Shown one piece after another: positions 12,663-24,136 of a stretch of DNA of 64,000 bases (the first letter of the stretch is position 1; every line of letters begins with the position of its first letter). The notes beneath the pieces are model-generated. The model was given only the letters and a program-made list of their open reading frames with translations, did no database searches and had not been told where the DNA came from. Origin of the DNA: Poteriospumella lacustris (lineage: Eukaryota > Sar > Chrysophyceae > Chromulinales > Dinobryaceae); the NCBI GenBank assembly GCA_008000375.1, contig SMOI01000101.1:13953-77952 (forward strand). The letters are read 5' to 3'. Position numbers and translations under genes: made by a program.

Positions 12663-14514
12663 ATGAGCCGTTGTTGGTTACGACGGAAGTCATTATCATT
12701 CAAGATAACTCAGGAATATAACGCATCGTCGATGCTTGTTAGATCCAAAATTGAAGAGATCGGAGGTACCCACAACGATAATGATAACGACCGCTCCATT
12801 TTAGACATTTGGAGCAATGTTTTGGATCCATATCCATCTTCACCAGAAATATATGGCGAAGAAGATTCGTTTGACTCGTCCATATCACGTATTATTCAAC
12901 CGAAATCTGTCCACAAGGATTGGGAAGTGGCCGATTTCTACGACTCATCGCAATTAGAGGAGCGATCTCTTTGTGCTTCGCCCTTGCTATTAGAGTATTC
13001 CTCGTCTGATCTCCCGATGATAAAAGAGGGGTTCCCACTGAGCGCAGACGATGTGTCATTTGAAGACAACCACTATCGAACTGACAGTTCCAAGATGTCC
13101 CACCACAACAGCTATTCGTCGATGTACTCCACATCCACATCTCCATTGAATTCATCTGAAGGATCTACCCCATATACGACTGGGACAGATCATCCACGAA
13201 AGTTGGCAGTCATCGCGGAATCCGATGATGATCCATTATTCCGCCAACACGTGGATCTACTCTTCGAGTTCACCAAATCGCCCCATGAACGTCACAATTC
13301 CGCTTCAACATTCGAGCCCCGCTTACACAAAGAAAGTCAGCTTTACAATACTCATCCGAGAATCGAGGGGACCGACATATTCCCACCATCGACATCCTAC
13401 TCCTTCCGACTACAAACGGGCGTGACCATGAATCATCCTATTCTACGAGGTACTTTTGAGCAGTCGTTGCACATGGGCGTTCCGTCAGTGTATCAAGCGA
13501 AACACGGATTGCGACAAGTTGAAAGTTTTGTTCCGCTGACCAGCGAAGATACAGCGCGCCAACGTTATCTTCCGTGGCTCAGAAATGTAAACATCCGCCG
13601 CGGGGGGATTGTGGCTACTCCACGAACTGCTCTTGTCCAGCAAGAGACGGGTGGGACGGAAGAAAGGGTTTTCGGTTGTTCTTCCGGCTCCCATACCGCC
13701 AGATCACTTCAGCGGAACGAGGAGTCGAGTACCCAGTTCACACAACGTGCGCCGAACACGGAAACCAGTCCACCCGACGACACGGACGATTCCGAGTTTG
13801 AAGAAGAGGGCGCGGTGGAAGATGAAAGCGATGAATGGAGCAACTCGAAGTCGTCAAAGCGCAAGAAGCATAGAACGAGAAGCTCTTCGTCAGGGACAAA
13901 ACGATCGAAATGTACCGACGATTCAACCACAGGTACCTATCTCCCATCTCCCCAGAAACTCAACAAATGCATTCATGCAATAACTCTCTCTGCGATATAG
14001 AACACGACCACGAGAATAGCAATGACACCATTCAGCCTCGCAAAAAAGCTAGTGAAGCAGCGCGGGCGGTATTAATGGACTGGTTAGTCCAAAATGAAGG
14101 TGCGACATTGGCATGTCTACTTGCTGTCGATTCGTAAACCCCAAGAAACTGACTTTTGGTGCTGAATAGAACATCCATATCCAACGAAGAAGGAGAAAAT
14201 AGAATTATCTAAAAAAAGCGGGCTCAGTTTGAAGCAAGTCGTTCACTGGATGAGCAACATTCGAAAGAGAAGAATGATTCCACTCCTGAGGTAAACGCGA
14301 ATGCACTTGAACCTCCTACCATGAAACACCTCACTGAGAACGCACCCCTTGTCATGTAGTGGGCGTAGAGCGGCATCGTCCATTGTAGATATCAAATTCA
14401 TTGGTAAGAGAATTCAAGCAACGGTTTCGCCTCTCTCGCATTCGACATTTGACACATCACCATCTCACAGAGGACATCAATCGAAGACGGGCGATGCTGC
14501 ACAAACGAAAATAA
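12663..14514 (+). CDS. TALE-class homeodomain protein (525 aa)
   Basis: Five exons: 12663-13932, 14001-14099, 14170-14290, 14360-14403 and 14471-14514, all phase-compatible. The first 420 residues are Ser/Asp-rich and without a recognisable domain; an acidic patch and a basic KRKKHRTR stretch precede the homeodomain. The homeodomain covers about residues 438-499 and is split by two introns. It has the TALE loop signature HPYPT, the helix-2 pattern KEKIELSKKSGLSLKQ and the recognition helix VVHWMSNIRKRR. Trp48, Asn51 and Arg53 (homeodomain numbering) are kept, Phe49 is Met and residue 50 is Ser. The protein should be a nuclear sequence-specific DNA-binding factor. TALE factors are life-cycle or ploidy regulators in green and brown algae, but that role here is inference. 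Confidence 0.9.
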
Positions 14515-15399
14515 GGCACCAATAAGCAGGAAGAACCCAAAGCATCACTGCAACCACAATTGATTGAAGCTGTGTTGAATACCCATTCACAGCAAATTCG
14601 CCACAAAAGACGCGCAACATACTTCGCCAAGGAACATAGATAAGAAATAATGCCACACTAACGCACATATCCCACCTTTCGGTTTTCGCTTTCGAAACTT
14701 TATTCCTGGTCTCTTTAGAATAGCGCCAAGAAGGTCTACCCGTCCAACATTGATATGAAGTATGGTTCAACGAGACATAGGCACAGCTTCGTTGACACTT
14801 TTTGCTTTCTTTGGAGACTATCGCCCAGCGGTGAAGACATTGTGGTTCAGCTCATTGCAGAGCATGATGCTGATGCGCCGTGTGATGAAGGTATTTCGGT
14901 TCACACGAGACATATCTGCGGTCCGTCGAGGTGGACACAGGTGCGGAGCAGAGAGTCCGTGGACTTCGTGCATGAGATGATGCATTCAATGAGCTGAGTC
15001 ATCGCCCGCCGCCATTCTTCCTGGGTAGCCGCGGTCTGCAAACACTCAAGAACCGTTGGACATACTGCTAATAGGCGGCTACGATGTAACGATTGTCATA
15101 CCCTTGTTCGAATAGTGACGATAAGCAGAATCAGAATAGAATATTCACGCTTCCTTCCGTCCACAACTCGAACATTGATGAGCCAACACGATGACGACGA
15201 TACGTCGGCTCATCGTTTGTTGTTTTTGAAGAAGAGTTGGAGGACCTACCGCATGCGGCTATTTCCACAATACAACACAGTGGAGTGCTTAGTTTATTGT
15301 CTTCCACTGTCTTTGTTTTTCATCTCTCCTCACCCGATGAAGGGTGACATCGAATCAACGTAACAGTAACAGTCGGACGAATAGAATCCATTTGCAAGG
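14515..15399. other. Gene-poor stretch with a decayed gene fragment
   Basis: No intact gene is seen. A minus-strand relic of the downstream mannosyltransferase lies at about 14820-14990 (listed separately). A hydrophobic minus-strand reading frame at about 14490-14690 has no convincing start or splice pattern. Confidence 0.5.
14820..14990 (-). pseudogene. Inverted relic of the mannosyltransferase N-terminal region
   Basis: Read on the minus strand, this resembles the part of the intact gene at about 15485-15690. Shared blocks include CATCATCTCA, CGAAG-CCA-CGACTCT, CACCTCGA-GGACCGC-GATAT and ATCAGCATCATGC-CTGC-ATGAGCT, in the same order. In one frame it reads STDRRYVSCEPKYLHH, against TSMDRGYITCASKKHIH in the intact protein. 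About 50 bases are missing between the blocks and stops follow, so it is non-functional. It lies head to head with the intact gene. Confidence 0.75.
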
Positions 15400-17580
15400 A
15401 TGATTGCCCAATTGGTATTGCTGATAAGTGGGCTGGCACTTGTTCAAATCGCAGCAGGCAGCGATCCGCCACTTTTGATTCATCATCTCAAACAACGATT
15501 CGCGAAGCCCAGCGACTCTCCGCCTGTTGCCACCTCGATGGACCGCGGATATATCACCTGCGCCAGCAAGAAACACATCCATGACCTGCTGCGCACCATC
15601 TACTTCCTGCGCACAGAATGGAAGAGTCAGTATCCCATCAGCATCATGCACTGCCATGAGCTCGATCAAAACGACCTGGATTTGATCGCGGCGATGGACG
15701 AGTTCGGAAACATCACACCCATTGATATCTGTGCGCCACGGTCGGCTCTGCTGTCGATCGTGAGTGCAACCAGACTACGTGGCTTTATGTGCAAAGTGGG
15801 TGCGCTGTTGGAGAGTCCGTACAATGTGACGGTGCTTATCGATGTGGACGTGGTGTGGCTGCGGCCACCGGATCTGTTGTTCGAGTCGCAGTTGGTGGCT
15901 GAGACGGGCGCCTTGTTTTTCCGCGACCGCATCCTGCACACGCCGTCAGTGACGCGCCAAGAGCCTAAAGATGGCACCCATCCATCCGACTTCGTGAAGC
16001 TGCTGCAGACGATGGGCGTCGCGCTGAATGCGTCGTATGTGCAGGCGCAGTTCTACGCGAATGGCGTGAGTCCGTGGTGGCGATGTCTGGCGGACTACTG
16101 GCCAGAAGACGGACGCGCTGTCAACTGCTATGGCGAGGCGCAGGACTCGTCGATGGTGGTGGTGGACAAGCGACGTCACCCGGGGATGATGGCGATGTTG
16201 CGGCGCCTGCTGCCATCGTTCGACGTCGGCTATGGTGACAAGGAGATCTACTGGCTAGCAGCGACGCTGGCCAACGAGCCGTTCACCTTCTCACCGTTCG
16301 CGGCGGCGCAGTACGGCGACTGTTCAGGGCAGATCTTGCACTATCTGCCCGACGATGTGTTGTTGTTTCGTGGCCAGCGGAACGTGACGGCCGCGCAGTT
16401 GCGTCGTCTGCGTCCGTTCTATATCAACGCCGAGTACATGGTCGAGCACCATGGCAAGCTGAATGCGGTGGGCAACTTCTTCCAGCCGCGGTATCTGGCG
16501 GCGCAGCTGTTTCATGACCCACGTACGATGCGTAACAGAACCACCGACATGTTCCCACACAACCACTGCTACTCGAAGCCGCATTTCGCCTCGAACTGCA
16601 CATGTGCGGCGTACGAGTGTTTACCGATGCAGCCGTGGATACTGCACCAGCTGGCGTATCACCAGTGGACAACGCTGTCACTGCGGCTCGATCGGTCGAT
16701 GTCGTTGGCGCAGTATTATGCGACGCACGAGCAGACGCCGCATTGCATTCCGGTTCTGGTGTTGGCGATTGGGGCGCTGAATGGAGTGTTTCATCACCAC
16801 GCGTCGACACTGCTGTATCAACGGTATTTGTCACATGACGGCGGACGTGCGCACGTCTCGAGCGGCAGCAATGCGAAGCATCTCTTCACCATCTACAACA
16901 AAACCGCCAATACCTTCAACACACTCAAGCCAGCGCCAGCGGCTCCAGTGGATCATCCACATCAACATGGCAAGGGAGCCGCCAGGACAGGGTTTGATCC
17001 CCGTAATTGTGGAGTCGTTGGGTGTTCGGTGTTGCCGTTGCATATCTATGACCCACGGTGGCAATCGGAAGATGCTTGGGCTCCAGGATTCGGACGGTTC
17101 TGTGAGCCGATTCGCTTTGCCAATCCCACTGCGACATCAGTCGCCTCCGAACACCATCAGAGTCCGAGCCACAGTAAAGGAGCACATCATCATCAGGTCG
17201 GTGGTTGGAATCACTTCCCAATCCACGGGTTGAATCTCACTGGGTATACGATGGATACCTCCAACGTCATTCCCATCGACTTCGTGGAGGCGCCGATAGC
17301 GGGGTACAACAATCAATCCTTGCTGGCCTTGGCGAAGCATTTCCGTCAACCCCTCGCCAAGATCAATCAACCAGCGTTTAAGACGCCCCAACAATTGATT
17401 CAATGTGGCCATTTGCGCTCTCTGTATCAGTTGTCTACGGTGGATCATGTCTTCCATCAATTCCCGAGCTTTGCCACCTTTGTGAAAATGGGGTTTGACA
17501 CGAGTGACGTGCTTCGCCTGCGGCTGGACGAGTGTGAGTTGGTGAAGTTTGGCGCTCTATTGCCAGAGCTGGCGACGTAG
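15400..17580 (+). CDS. Secreted/Golgi MNN1/2-type mannosyltransferase (726 aa)
   Basis: One uninterrupted exon. The N-terminus (MIAQLVLLISGLALVQ) is a signal peptide or membrane anchor, so the enzyme should act in the secretory pathway. Residues about 45-330 resemble the putative mannosyltransferase family of yeast MNN1/MNN2: an N-terminal strand region, then CKVGALLESPYNVTVLIDVD with the DxD metal/nucleotide-sugar motif at about 148-150, and GYGDKEIYWLA near 276, which matches the second conserved block. A Cys-rich stretch near 390-410 and His-rich loops follow. The last 250 residues are not recognised. The likely role is transfer of a hexose from a nucleotide sugar to a glycan. The exact donor and linkage cannot be read from sequence. 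Confidence 0.75.
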   Translation: MIAQLVLLISGLALVQIAAGSDPPLLIHHLKQRFAKPSDSPPVATSMDRGYITCASKKHIHDLLRTIYFLRTEWKSQYPISIMHCHELDQNDLDLIAAMDEFGNITPIDICAPRSALLSIVSATRLRGFMCKVGALLESPYNVTVLIDVDVVWLRPPDLLFESQLVAETGALFFRDRILHTPSVTRQEPKDGTHPSDFVKLLQTMGVALNASYVQAQFYANGVSPWWRCLADYWPEDGRAVNCYGEAQDSSMVVVDKRRHPGMMAMLRRLLPSFDVGYGDKEIYWLAATLANEPFTFSPFAAAQYGDCSGQILHYLPDDVLLFRGQRNVTAAQLRRLRPFYINAEYMVEHHGKLNAVGNFFQPRYLAAQLFHDPRTMRNRTTDMFPHNHCYSKPHFASNCTCAAYECLPMQPWILHQLAYHQWTTLSLRLDRSMSLAQYYATHEQTPHCIPVLVLAIGALNGVFHHHASTLLYQRYLSHDGGRAHVSSGSNAKHLFTIYNKTANTFNTLKPAPAAPVDHPHQHGKGAARTGFDPRNCGVVGCSVLPLHIYDPRWQSEDAWAPGFGRFCEPIRFANPTATSVASEHHQSPSHSKGAHHHQVGGWNHFPIHGLNLTGYTMDTSNVIPIDFVEAPIAGYNNQSLLALAKHFRQPLAKINQPAFKTPQQLIQCGHLRSLYQLSTVDHVFHQFPSFATFVKMGFDTSDVLRLRLDECELVKFGALLPELAT

Positions 17581-18213
17581 TTGCTGTTCGTTCGACGTCA
17601 ATATAAGGGGGAGGGGGAGGGACTGCAGCCGTCGCTCTCTGCCTCTGTCTCTGCCTCTGTCTCCGCCTCTGTCTCCGTCGGTGATATTGTAAATTGTATG
17701 CGACTTGTATGTCGTCCGCGACCTACAGCTGTGTAATATGTGAAGTACACCCGTGTCTTCATGACAAGCTTTCATTCTGCGTCGCTTGGTGGCGGTAGAG
17801 TGCACACCGGAGACCAGTTAACAACGGCGCGGGATCGAGGTTCCTTGTCGGACAGCCTGATGGTGCTTTGTTCATGAAGGAGGCGAGGCTCGTACCACCA
17901 ACCAACATCGAAACGTCTTCTCTCTCAGCAAGGCCCATGCAGTTGGCGAGAGAGCCGGTGGGTCTCGGAGGTGTCGACCCTCCTTTCCACACCTGATCCC
18001 CTCTCCACACAAAGAGAACCGCTGGTTGTGAGGGAATAGAATACATAAATACGTTTCACCGTTGTCGTTACATGCAGCAATAAGGTTCAATACACAAACA
18101 CACACATAAAACAAATAAAACACGCACAGCCAGTGCCAACACGCACTCGTCGCAGTCGTCGCACACCTCCCCGCGGTGCGGTGCGGTGGCTTCTTCCGAA
18201 CACATCAGCAGGC
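17581..18213. other. Convergent intergenic region
   Basis: This lies between the 3' ends of the mannosyltransferase and the coiled-coil gene. It holds a CT-rich tandem repeat (listed separately) and an A-rich stretch with ATAAA-type signals near 18105-18120. No gene is seen. Confidence 0.5.
17635..17679. repeat. CT-rich 12-base tandem repeat
   Basis: About four imperfect copies of a unit like CTCTGCCTCTGT lie about 55 bases after the mannosyltransferase stop codon. The copies vary between CTGCCTCTGT and CCGCCTCTGT. Confidence 0.8.
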
Positions 18214-19950
18214 TTATTCTTCATCGTCGTAATAGTCGGTATCCGCTTCTTGTTGACGACGACGCAGCTCTGCCTCCTGTTGTTCGCGTTCCAGCTGCAG
18301 ATAGTAGAGGTATTCTTCTTCGGTCATTTCCTCGTCGCCGTCGACGTCACCGCCCTCCGCCCCACCGCCGGCACGGCGTTCATCCTCTTCCTCTTCCTCC
18401 TCGTCGTTGGCGCGTCGCTGCTGAGATCGACGCGTCGGCTCCCGTTCTCCCTCGTCTCGGTCTTGTTCGTCTTCGAAGCGAAGCTTTCGACGCTGGCGGT
18501 TGTCGTCGTCGGCATCGCCATCGTCGTTGAGGCTGTCGTCGTCGTCGTCTTCGCGGTCTTCGTTGTCTGCCTCCGCAATCGCGTCAACGGCTTGTCGACG
18601 ACCCGAGCGAGAGCGTTGTTGCTGATGCTGCTGTTCTTGTTGCTGTTCTTGTCGACGCTGGTGCTCGCGCTCCTCGTCGCTGTTGCCGACGTCTTCGTCG
18701 GGATGCTCCGTCAGGCGATGCTCTGCAGAGTCTAGGCCGCTGCTTTCGTCGTCACCACTGCGACTTCCACGGGCTGGGGAGACAGGGTATCGATGCGAGG
18801 GGCTCCCAAAGAGGAAATCCACTTGATCCTCATTGCTGCTGGTGGTGGCGCTGCTGCTGTTGCTGTCGCTGCCCGGTCGACGTCGCCGCTTGTCACGTTC
18901 GGCGACTTTGACGTTGATCTTGTACGGGTCTACCTCCTGCTTTGGGACGAACTCAACATGGTCATAGGCTTCTTTCAACGCATTTTGAGCAGCTTCTGTT
19001 TCCACCAACAACGCGACGGCTTGTTCTGCCAGCGACCGTACGTCATGGACCATCTTTGATTCGTGACCGCGACACTCCCGATCAAACTGCACCAATTCCT
19101 TGGATCGCTCTTTCATCGTTTGCAATGACTTTAACAACGATGCGCCCTGATCAAACAGCTTCGTATTACTTGACGTCGCTTCACAGGAATCGTTCAACTT
19201 CTGGAACATGGAAGCGAGTTTGTCCAATCGTTCGCGTTCGTCGTCGTCGTCGAAGTGTGGATCTTCCAGCTCCAACGTCTCATCACGTCCTCCATCCAGT
19301 AATTGAAACGACATTGAGGACGAAAGACGTGCAGCTGATCCATCGCTGATTCCACTTGACAGCATCCGCCGGGGACCACCAAAGGTTCGATGCGCACTGG
19401 CCTCCATGAGCTGCTCCTTCTGCAAGCGACGCAGTTCGCGCATCATGTCTTTCAGCTCATCGACTTGTTCCTTTAACTCTTGGTTCTCATTTTGAAGAAT
19501 ATCCAGGGCTTCTTTGAGCTCGTTGTTCTCTTGGACTACTGCATCATGCTTTTCTTTCATTTTCACGGCAGAGTTCAGCGACGTTTGCAACAATGTTTCC
19601 AGTTCATCGCGATCGCGTTGAATCGCCGAAATCTCATCTCTTGTAATAAATTCAATATCCAAATGTGGTTCGATGCTGACAGATGTTTGGCAATCCGTGT
19701 CACGTTTTCGAGCCGCTTGAATGATCAACGACGCTTTGCTCGGTGGGCGAGAAGATGATCCCGTATCCCTTGGGAAACCACCACTCGCTGATAGTGGTTT
19801 ATCGTCAGATAGACGTTCCAAAATACTCGACAATCGGCTGGTCGAACGAGAGGACTTTGGAATCACTGTAGATTTCGCTGTGACCAAAGTCGACACGGCG
19901 TCGTCCATGATCAATTTCTTTGGCGTCTTACTTGCGGAGGAGGATGCCAT
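18214..19950 (-). CDS. Coiled-coil protein with acidic C-terminus (578 aa)
   Basis: Single exon. I took the ATG at 19950 (MASSSASKTPKK) because the frame further upstream has no ATG. Residues about 100-185 form a heptad-rich coiled coil (ELKEALDILQNENQELKEQVDELK). A second helical region spans about 240-345. The C-terminal 200 residues are highly charged, with Glu/Gln/Arg and poly-Asp/Glu tracts, and end in YYDDEE. The Ser/Pro-rich N-terminus has basic clusters. I do not recognise the family. The gene is divergent from insulysin and convergent with the mannosyltransferase. Confidence 0.8.
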   Translation of the reverse strand: MASSSASKTPKKLIMDDAVSTLVTAKSTVIPKSSRSTSRLSSILERLSDDKPLSASGGFPRDTGSSSRPPSKASLIIQAARKRDTDCQTSVSIEPHLDIEFITRDEISAIQRDRDELETLLQTSLNSAVKMKEKHDAVVQENNELKEALDILQNENQELKEQVDELKDMMRELRRLQKEQLMEASAHRTFGGPRRMLSSGISDGSAARLSSSMSFQLLDGGRDETLELEDPHFDDDDERERLDKLASMFQKLNDSCEATSSNTKLFDQGASLLKSLQTMKERSKELVQFDRECRGHESKMVHDVRSLAEQAVALLVETEAAQNALKEAYDHVEFVPKQEVDPYKINVKVAERDKRRRRPGSDSNSSSATTSSNEDQVDFLFGSPSHRYPVSPARGSRSGDDESSGLDSAEHRLTEHPDEDVGNSDEEREHQRRQEQQQEQQHQQQRSRSGRRQAVDAIAEADNEDREDDDDDSLNDDGDADDDNRQRRKLRFEDEQDRDEGEREPTRRSQQRRANDEEEEEEDERRAGGGAEGGDVDGDEEMTEEEYLYYLQLEREQQEAELRRRQQEADTDYYDDEE

Positions 19951-20332
19951 TTCAGCATAAAGAGAGAATGATGGTTTTTGTTTCTTCACAACAATGAAAA
20001 CAGATGAATTTCAGTGGACCCTAATATGAAAACGACTGAATTCGAAGATCTTTTTGATCGCCGATTGGATCTCGCTTTGGCTGCTGCTGGTGGCCAGCGA
20101 CGCCATCGTCATCGCGTCACCTCGCCCGTTTCATATTCACCGTTGAAGGCATGATGACGACGACGACGATTCTCTCCGAGTCTCTCGTCGTCTCCGCCAA
20201 AAAAAGAACAAACGGAATCAACGGACCCTTCTTCGGATTGTGCGTCAGTGTTGAGTGTTGCATATCTATTTGGAACCTTCTGTAACAAGAAAGCGTGATT
20301 CTAAAAGCTGGATAGACAATTTGTTGTTCAAA
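19951..20332. other. Divergent promoter, coiled-coil gene / insulysin
   Basis: A 380-base interval between divergent start codons. It contains a GACGACGACGA-type microsatellite near 20155. No ORF is seen. Confidence 0.45.
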
Positions 20333-23300
20333 ATGTCAGTGAAAGTTGTTGCGGAAAAGGACATCTTGGTCCCCGATGTGGACAAGCGCCAATACCGATA
20401 CTTGACTTTACCCAACAAGCTGAATGTTCTTGTTGTGTCGGATGATTCTGCCGACAAGTGCGCAGCTTGTTGCTGTGTTGAAGTGGGATCAATGCAGGAT
20501 CCTGCCGAAGCGCAAGGTTTGGCTCACTTCTTGGAGCACATGCTCTTCATGGGCACCGAAAAATACCCCGAAGAAAACGAGTATTCCGCCTACTTGAACA
20601 GTCATGGCGGCTACTCCAATGCTTACACGGATTCTGAACAGACTGTTTACTACTTCGATGTGTTGAACGATCATTTCGAAGGAGCGTTGGACCGTTTCGC
20701 GTCCTTTTTCACCTGCCCACTGTTTACCGAGTCCTCCACTGATCGAGAAATCAACGCTGTTGACAGCGAAAACAGCAAAAACTTGCAAAGTGACGTGTGG
20801 CGTAAGTATCAGTTGTTCAAGAGCATGGCGAGACCCGATCACCCGATCAACTCGTTCTCAACGGGTAACAAAGAGACCTTGGGCGACGCTCCCAAGGCCG
20901 CGGGATCCAACATTCGCGACATGATGATTGCCTTCTATAAGAAGTATTATTCCGCGAACTTGATGAGTGTTGTGATCTACGGCAACTCATCGCTCGACGA
21001 GCTTCAGAAGTGGGCGGTTGAGAAGTTCTCCGGCATTCCCAACCACGATTTCCCTCGTTGCACGTACCCCAGCGATCCCTTCCGTGTCGAACAGTTGCAG
21101 AAAGTCGTCGAAATCGTCCCCGTTCGGTAAGTTTGTCGTTGTATTCAATAATAGTGTCGCACGATTGCTGCTGGGCATCTGCTGACTGTGTGATGCTGCT
21201 TGACTTGTGCAACGTAGCGACACGCGCAACGTGGAGCTGTACTTTCCGATGCCTCCGACAGAGAGTCTCTATCGGAGCAAACCAGAAAAACTACTGGCTC
21301 ATCTGATTGGACATGAATCAGATGGTTCGATTCTGGCGGCCTTGAAGAAGCGCATGTGGGCGAACGAGTTGTCCTCGTATATGTATCGTTCGTCGCACGA
21401 TTTTGGCGTGTTCGGCGTCGAAATCAAACTGACGGAGGAAGGTCTGATCCACGTTCAAGACGTGATAGCCGCTGTCTTTGCCTATGTTGGCCTCTTGCAA
21501 CGTCAGGGTATTGACGATTGGGTGTGGGACGAGTTGAAGGACACTGGTGCCATGAAGTTCCGCTTCAAAGACAAGAGTGAGCCATCGGACGACGCGGTGT
21601 CGTTGGCCACCACGATGGCGGTCATGGCCCCGACGGAGATTTTGGCAGGCCACGACTTGTTCTTTGAGAAGAACCTCGAGAAGACGCGTGAACTGTTGGC
21701 CAATGTCAACCCGGACAATGCGCTGGTCTTTCTTGTACACAAGGGGGTCGCAGAGAAGGCCGACAAGCGAGAACGCTGGTACACTACCCCTTACACTGAA
21801 CGTGCCTTCACTACTGAAGAACGCGCACATTGGCAACGTGTCTTGTCTGGCAACGATGATGACAATCTCTGGTCGACGGACTTGCATTTGCCGCAGCCGA
21901 ACCCGTTCGTGCCTACGGATTTCACCATCAAAGGTTCTGATGTGGCGACGGAGGCGAAGTTCCCCCTGTTAGTTGGACACGAGGGCAATCCAGGAGCCTT
22001 GCGCCAGTACTTCGCTTCAGCGGCGGCGGCTGCCACTAGCGATGCCTCTGCGCCTGCATCAGCAGAGACAGAAGCTGTTGTTACCAACGAGGAGGGCGCT
22101 GGTGATGCTGCGGCAGAGGGCGAGAATGAAGGCGATGAAGCCGATGGGGAAGAAGGCGACGAGGAGGAGGACAACGACGACGATGACAACGACGCTGCCG
22201 GCCCAGTCTCTGCGGCGAGCAAGCCATCGTATGTGACATGGAATGAAGTGTTGTCTGGCAATCAAATGGTCTTGTGGCACCGTTTGGATGCCCACTGGAA
22301 CACACCGAAGGCCGTCGTGCAATTCAATTTGGAATCGCAATTCGCCTTCTCCAGCCCCTGGAATGTCGTCTTGACGGACTTATTGTCCCGTATTTTGACG
22401 GAATTGTTGAATGAATTTGCGTATTATGCTGATTGTGCGGGGTTGCATTACTATGTATCCGTGGCGAAGAGTGGGTTGACGTTTCGTTTCGAAGGCTACA
22501 ATCACAAGTTGCCCGTTCTGGTGACCCGTGCGATGGAAGAACTTCGTCGTTTTGCAGACAGTGGCTCGAGCACGACGACGTACAATCCCGCCCTCTTTGC
22601 GCGTGTGAAGGAAGCGATTACCCGTGCGTACAAGAACCAGTTGTTTCAACAATCGTATTACCATGCGATGTTAGGTGCCTACGAGTGTTTGGAAGAGCCA
22701 CGCTTTGGCTTGTTCGAGAAGATTCAGACATTGCCCCATATTCAATTGGATTCCTTGCAGGCGTTCGCCCGTCAGTTCTTGTCTCAATTGTCGTTGGAAG
22801 TCTTCGTCAATGGCAACATTTCCGTCGACGAAGCGAAGCAATTGGCGATTTCCGCTAAGAATACCTTGCAAGCCACCCACTTGCCGTATTCCTTGCAAGC
22901 CATTCGGCGACCGGTGCACTTACCCACGGGCCGTCATTTCGTGTATCGTCAAACGGGACAGACGTACAACCCCGACGAGTTGAATTCCGCGTCGTTTGTG
23001 ATGTTCATGTTTGGCGAAGAACCGGGTATCGCCACTGCGGATGATGTCTCGGGTGCCAGTTCCTTGGAAGACGGATTGATTCTTCAAAACTACCGCAATC
23101 TCTTCGTGCGAATGATGTCGGAACCTGCCTTTGATCAATTGCGAACGAAGGAGCAATTGGGCTACGTGGTACATTTGACGGGTCGTGAATTGGCCGATCG
23201 CTTGTTGACCGTGACAGTGATTGTGCAATCGAATGTGCAAGACCCAGTGTATTTGGACGGTCGTATCGAAGCATTCTTACGTCAATACCGCGACGAAGTG

Positions 23301-23720
23301 TTGGCGACGATGGATGAAACGACGCTCCAAACGTTTATCAACGCCGAAATCGAGTCGTTGTTGGAGAAACCGAAGAATTTGGACCAAGAAACGCGTTGGT
23401 TCAGTGCAGAACTGACCAAGGGGACGTATCTCTTTGATCGTGGTCAACGTTTGGTGGCGTTATTGCGACGTGAGGGGCTCTATTCGGTGCAAAAGATGCA
23501 GGAAATGTTTGACAAGTACTTTGGCTTGCAGAGTGCTACCCGGACATCGTTTTCGTCGCAATTATTTGGTAAGAATCGTCGTGTACCAACGAAAGCGGAA
23601 GCTTTGGCAGCTTTGAGCGCAGAGGGCAGAACGAACGTCACCATCGTTGAAGACATCATGGAATTCAAGCGTAGACTGCCTCTCTTGCCGTTACCGAGTC
23701 ACTTACCCAAGCCATTTTAG
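20333..23720 (+). CDS. IDE: Insulysin/nardilysin-type M16A zinc metallopeptidase (1098 aa)
   Basis: Two exons, 20333-21126 and 21218-23720 (CG|C junction). It belongs to the pitrilysin clan, which degrades short peptides inside a closed chamber. The inverted zinc motif HFLEH is at residues 65-69 and the third ligand is Glu146 in NAVDSEN, exactly 77 residues after the second His as in human IDE. The second-domain residues and the C-terminal region with LRTKEQLGYVV, also conserved in IDE, are present. Between about residues 538 and 597 there is an acidic, Ala-rich insertion not found in standard insulysins. Nardilysin has an acidic insertion too, but near its active site, so the position differs. 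No targeting peptide is evident, which suggests a cytosolic enzyme. Confidence 0.93.
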
Positions 23721-24136
23721 ACCTATCCTCCATGAACAATGTAGTTGACGTCGCAGCCAGCTGTTGTAAATTGTCTCTGATCATGAGAATGGATAAGTAT
23801 GTTGTAACCGCAATGGAACATGCTTTGCTGCTACCGTCCAGTTCTAAGCACACAGTCTGTAGGAATAAATAGGTAGTCTGGGGCAGCGAAGCAACTTCTT
23901 TTTTCTGTCGTTCGATGGTCGACTCCAAGAACCATCGATTTATGTTGAAGAAAAGGGCGTTCACTTCGTATTCATTCCTTCGTTCGTTCGCGGGGGGAAT
24001 TTCCGATGTTTCTTTGGTTTATGTAATTGCCAGTACGAAGATACTAAATATAAAAAGGAAGAGATCATCAACTCAACGTCTCCGTCGTTCTATCAGATGC
24101 TTTAATCCACGATTAGGGCACAATCTTCTTGTTGAT
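23721..24136. other. Intergenic with promoter of the bilin reductase
   Basis: This contains the insulysin 3' flank and the upstream region of the bilin reductase gene. The frame is open back to an ATG at 23915, but I regard this as leader because a TATA-like box lies downstream of it. Confidence 0.45.
24046..24059 (+). promoter_or_regulatory. TATA-like box upstream of the bilin reductase
   Basis: The sequence CTAAATATAAAAAG lies about 80-90 bases before the ATG at 24137. If used, transcription would begin after the alternative ATG at 23915, which supports the shorter protein with its N-terminal signal peptide. Confidence 0.4.

Noticed and set aside
14477-14770. 97-codon hydrophobic minus-strand frame downstream of the homeodomain gene
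   Set aside because: Two membrane-like stretches, but it overlaps the last homeodomain exon, has no convincing start context or splice sites, and lies next to pseudogene sequence.
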